7,848 nucleotides of DNA, taken from an uncultured Eubacteriales bacterium (lineage in GTDB: Bacteria; Bacillota; Clostridia; Christensenellales; Borkfalkiaceae). Below, piece after piece: positions 6,033 through 7,848 of this stretch. The stretch is from contig CADBSX010000260.1 in the NCBI GenBank assembly GCA_902797515.1, positions 1 through 7,848 on the forward strand. The letters are read 5' to 3'. The first letter of the stretch is position 1; every line of letters begins with the position of its first letter. The notes beneath the pieces are model-generated. The model searched no databases, had not been told where the DNA came from, and saw nothing but the letters and a program-made list of their open reading frames with translations. Both the position numbers and the translations under genes were made by a program.

Positions 6033-6212
6033 ATGGAAAAGTTGAAAGTAACTCTCGTAAAAAGCACGATAGCGTGTATTCCCAAACAGAAAGCGGTCGT
6101 TGCCGCGTTGGGACTCAAAAAAATCAATCAATCGAAGGTTTTTACCGATAGCGCGGCTTTGCAGGGACAACTTGCCCTCGTTTCGCACTTGGTAAAAGTC
6201 GAGAAGGCTTAA
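6033..6212 (+). CDS. rpmD: 50S ribosomal protein L30, divergent
   Basis: L30 is a small 23S rRNA-binding protein of bacterial large subunits. Translation from ATG 6033 gives 59 residues: [13 protein letters not shown], then [18 protein letters not shown], then SHLVKVEKA, the normal L30 length and layout. It sits at its standard site between rpsE and rplO, with AGGAGG (6019-6024) 8 nt upstream. Several family-typical residues differ. The usual IGR/K-x-P near residue 14 reads IACIP (Gly to Ala14, Arg/Lys to Cys15), and the usual DTPAIRGMI reads [10 protein letters not shown] (Pro to Ala, Arg to Gln44). The gene is short and easily missed. Context makes the identity firm; the divergence makes homology searches weaker than for its neighbours. 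Confidence 0.94.
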   Translation: MEKLKVTLVKSTIACIPKQKAVVAALGLKKINQSKVFTDSAALQGQLALVSHLVKVEKA

Positions 6213-6219
6213 AGGAGGT
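6211..6219 (+). promoter_or_regulatory. Full-length Shine-Dalgarno for rplO
   Basis: AAAGGAGGT is an uninterrupted complement of the 16S rRNA 3' tail and overlaps the rpmD stop codon (TAA, 6210-6212). The spacing to ATG 6224 is only 4 nt, short for such a long match. Together with the near-identical site before rpsH (4133-4140), it is the strongest ribosome binding site in the window. Confidence 0.8.
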
Positions 6220-6223
6220 CACC

Positions 6224-6670
6224 ATGAGAATAGATACTTTAAGACCTGCGGAAGGTTCGAGAACTTCTAAAAAGAGGCTCGGCAGAGGCATCGGATCGGG
6301 CCTCGGTAAGACGAGCGGAAAAGGACATAAAGGACAATGGGCGAGAAGCGGCGGCGGAGTACGCCCCGGTTTCGAGGGCGGTCAGATGCCTCTCACGCGC
6401 AGAGTGCCGAAACGCGGCTTTAACAATCATTTCAGAAAGGTTTACGCGGTCGTGAACGTCGGCGATCTCGCAGAGTTCGAGGCGGGCGCGGTAGTCGATC
6501 TCGCGGTCCTTTGGGAAAACGGACTTATAAAGGAAGTCAAGAACGCGGTCGGGCTCAAAGTCCTCGGCGACGGCGAATTGAACGTCGCTCTGACCGTAAA
6601 GGCTACGAAGTTTTCCGCCAAGGCGAAAGAGGCTATCGAAAAAGCGGGCGGCTCTTGCGAAGTCGAGTGA
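6224..6670 (+). CDS. rplO: 50S ribosomal protein L15
   Basis: L15 is a late-binding large-subunit protein with a long basic N-terminal arm that threads into 23S rRNA. The 148 residues are normal. The arm contains [21 protein letters not shown] (18-38) and [25 protein letters not shown] (44-68), both diagnostic. The globular part has [14 protein letters not shown] and ends [23 protein letters not shown]. The start is fixed by an AAAGGAGGT site just upstream and the family start. It ends in TGA, followed by 26 nt before secY, the longest gap in the window. No terminator hairpin is evident in that gap. Confidence 0.98.
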   Translation: MRIDTLRPAEGSRTSKKRLGRGIGSGLGKTSGKGHKGQWARSGGGVRPGFEGGQMPLTRRVPKRGFNNHFRKVYAVVNVGDLAEFEAGAVVDLAVLWENGLIKEVKNAVGLKVLGDGELNVALTVKATKFSAKAKEAIEKAGGSCEVE

Positions 6671-6696
6671 TTTTCCCAAAGTAAGGGAGGTAAAAA

Positions 6697-7848
6697 ATGT
6701 TTCAAACGTTGAAAAACGCATTTAAGGTCAAAGAGATAAGGCACAAGATCTACTGGACGCTTTTGTTCCTTCTCGTTTACAGGATAGGTTGTTATATTCC
6801 CGTCCCCGGCGTCGGAACGTCTCTTCTGACCGAAACCGATATAAACAATGCGTCTTATCTTAACATAATGAGTATGATGACGGGCGGTTCTTTGCAATAC
6901 GGAACTCTGTTCGCGATGGGAATCGGACCTTACATCAACGCTTCGATCATAATGCAACTGCTCGCAGTCGCTATACCACCTCTCGAAAGGTTGTCAAAAC
7001 AAGGCGAGGAAGGAAGAAAGAAGATCGCGCAATATACGCGTTATCTTACGATATTGCTCGCTATAATTCAGTCGGTCGGCATAATTTTGAGTTACGGCAG
7101 GTCGAGCATAGAGGCGGGATCCGGAAATCCTACTTTGTCCGCGATACTTGCGGGCGGCGTCGATAACGTAAGCGGCTTTACGACCGCTATGAGTTATATC
7201 ATAGTCGTACTCTTCTTCACCGCAGGCACCTGCATAACGATGTGGATAGGCGAGAGAATAACCGATTACGGCATATCGAACGGCATATCCCTTCTTATCT
7301 TCGCGGGCATACTCGCTACGGCGGGAACGTTCACGATCAACGAAGTGAGGTCGGTATTCGAGGCGGGCTTTAACAGAGAACAACTTTTGAGGTTCTTCGG
7401 CTATATCCTTATAATAATAGTGGTATTCGGACTTATCGTCTGGGTGGAACTCGCGGAGAGAAAGATACAGGTACAGTACGCGAAACAGGTAAAGGGCAGA
7501 AAGATGTACGGCGGACAATCTACCGTTATTCCTATAAAGGTAAACGCGAACGGCGTTATGCCACTTATATTCGCCTTTTCGATACTGACTTTCCCCGAAC
7601 TTATAATGACTTTGTTCGGTTGGACGTCGGCTCTCGCTTGGTGGGGCACGTGGCTCGGTTCGACTTCGAGATATCCGTTCTACGCGATAGTTCTGGCGCT
7701 GCTTATAGTGTTCTTCGCGTTCTTCTATTCGCAGATACAGTTCAATCCCGAAGACATATCGAAGACGATACAGCAAAACGGCGGATTTATCCCCGGAATA
7801 AGACCGGGCAAGCCGACGGCGGACTATCTTAAAAAGATATCGAACAGA
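6697..7848 (+). CDS. secY: Protein translocase subunit SecY, N-terminal 384 residues (cut by window end)
   Basis: SecY is the channel of the Sec translocon in the cytoplasmic membrane, moving unfolded proteins out or into the bilayer with SecE, SecG and SecA or the ribosome. The frame runs open from ATG 6697 to the last base: 384 of an expected roughly 430 residues, so TM9-TM10 and the stop lie outside. Visible are TM1 (about 19-36), the plug region (about 55-68), TM2b with GIGPYINASIIMQLL (75-89), TM3 (115-133), TM4 (162-183), TM5 with ERITDYGISNGISLLIF (186-202), TM6 (231-250), TM7 after YGGQSTVIPIKVNANGVMP (271-289), and TM8 (326-345). The C5 loop GIRPGKPTADYL follows, where Arg369 matches the E. 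coli Arg357 position needed for SecA-driven transport. GGGAGGT (6685-6691) precedes the start. The gap from rplO is short, so the gene is probably cotranscribed. Confidence 0.97.
   Translation, partial: MFQTLKNAFKVKEIRHKIYWTLLFLLVYRIGCYIPVPGVGTSLLTETDINNASYLNIMSMMTGGSLQYGTLFAMGIGPYINASIIMQLLAVAIPPLERLSKQGEEGRKKIAQYTRYLTILLAIIQSVGIILSYGRSSIEAGSGNPTLSAILAGGVDNVSGFTTAMSYIIVVLFFTAGTCITMWIGERITDYGISNGISLLIFAGILATAGTFTINEVRSVFEAGFNREQLLRFFGYILIIIVVFGLIVWVELAERKIQVQYAKQVKGRKMYGGQSTVIPIKVNANGVMPLIFAFSILTFPELIMTLFGWTSALAWWGTWLGSTSRYPFYAIVLALLIVFFAFFYSQIQFNPEDISKTIQQNGGFIPGIRPGKPTADYLKKISNR

Noticed and set aside
6671..6696. Possible terminator or promoter between rplO and secY
   Set aside because: The 26 nt hold a short T-run, CCC and the secY binding site, but no inverted repeat and no -35/-10 pair with sensible spacing.
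6994..7776. 260-codon open frame on the - strand across secY
   Set aside because: It is fully antisense to an unambiguous SecY; the translation is Arg/Tyr-rich with no recognisable domain, as expected from reversing this codon usage. I see no ribosome binding site for it.

Overview
This window is a continuous stretch of the S10-spc ribosomal protein gene cluster. All genes are on the + strand and follow the ancestral bacterial order: rplB (3' end), rpsS, rplV, rpsC, rplP, rpmC, rpsQ, rplN, rplX, rplE, rpsN, rpsH, rplF, rplR, rpsE, rpmD, rplO, secY (5' part, cut by the window edge). That makes 18 genes, 16 of them complete. The longest gap between genes is 26 nt, so the region is almost certainly part of one long transcript. 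I see no RNA gene, mobile element, CRISPR array, recombination site, internal promoter or terminator.

The organism looks like a member of Bacillota, probably an uncultured Clostridia-type lineage. The evidence is the short zinc-binding S14 (61 aa, CxxC...CxxC), the L24 with a CxxC...CxxC zinc ribbon, the L2 segment [16 protein letters not shown], strong AGGAGG Shine-Dalgarno sites before nearly every gene, and the merged S10 and spc operons. TGA ends three genes and TAA ends fourteen, with no TAG, so the standard bacterial code (table 11) is in use. Codon usage strongly favours AGA/AGG for Arg and often uses ATA for Ile, even in ribosomal protein genes. I cannot place it below class level.

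Layout: 1-2469 holds the S10-operon part (L2, S19, L22, S3, L16, L29, S17). 2489-6670 holds the spc part (L14, L24, L5, S14, S8, L6, L18, S5, L30, L15). 6697-7848 holds the first 384 codons of SecY. The ribosomal proteins assemble on 16S and 23S/5S rRNA. SecY forms the membrane channel that docks with the tunnel exit, whose rim includes L22, L24 and L29 from this same cluster.

I found no undescribed system. The points worth a second look are lineage-specific changes in otherwise ordinary proteins: a 50-residue Lys/Ala/Glu-rich tail on L24, N-terminal extensions on L22 and L5, loss of normally conserved basic residues in L22 (tunnel hairpin), L6 (C-terminal signature) and L30, and a recurrent fusion of stop codon and Shine-Dalgarno (TAAGGAG) at gene junctions.
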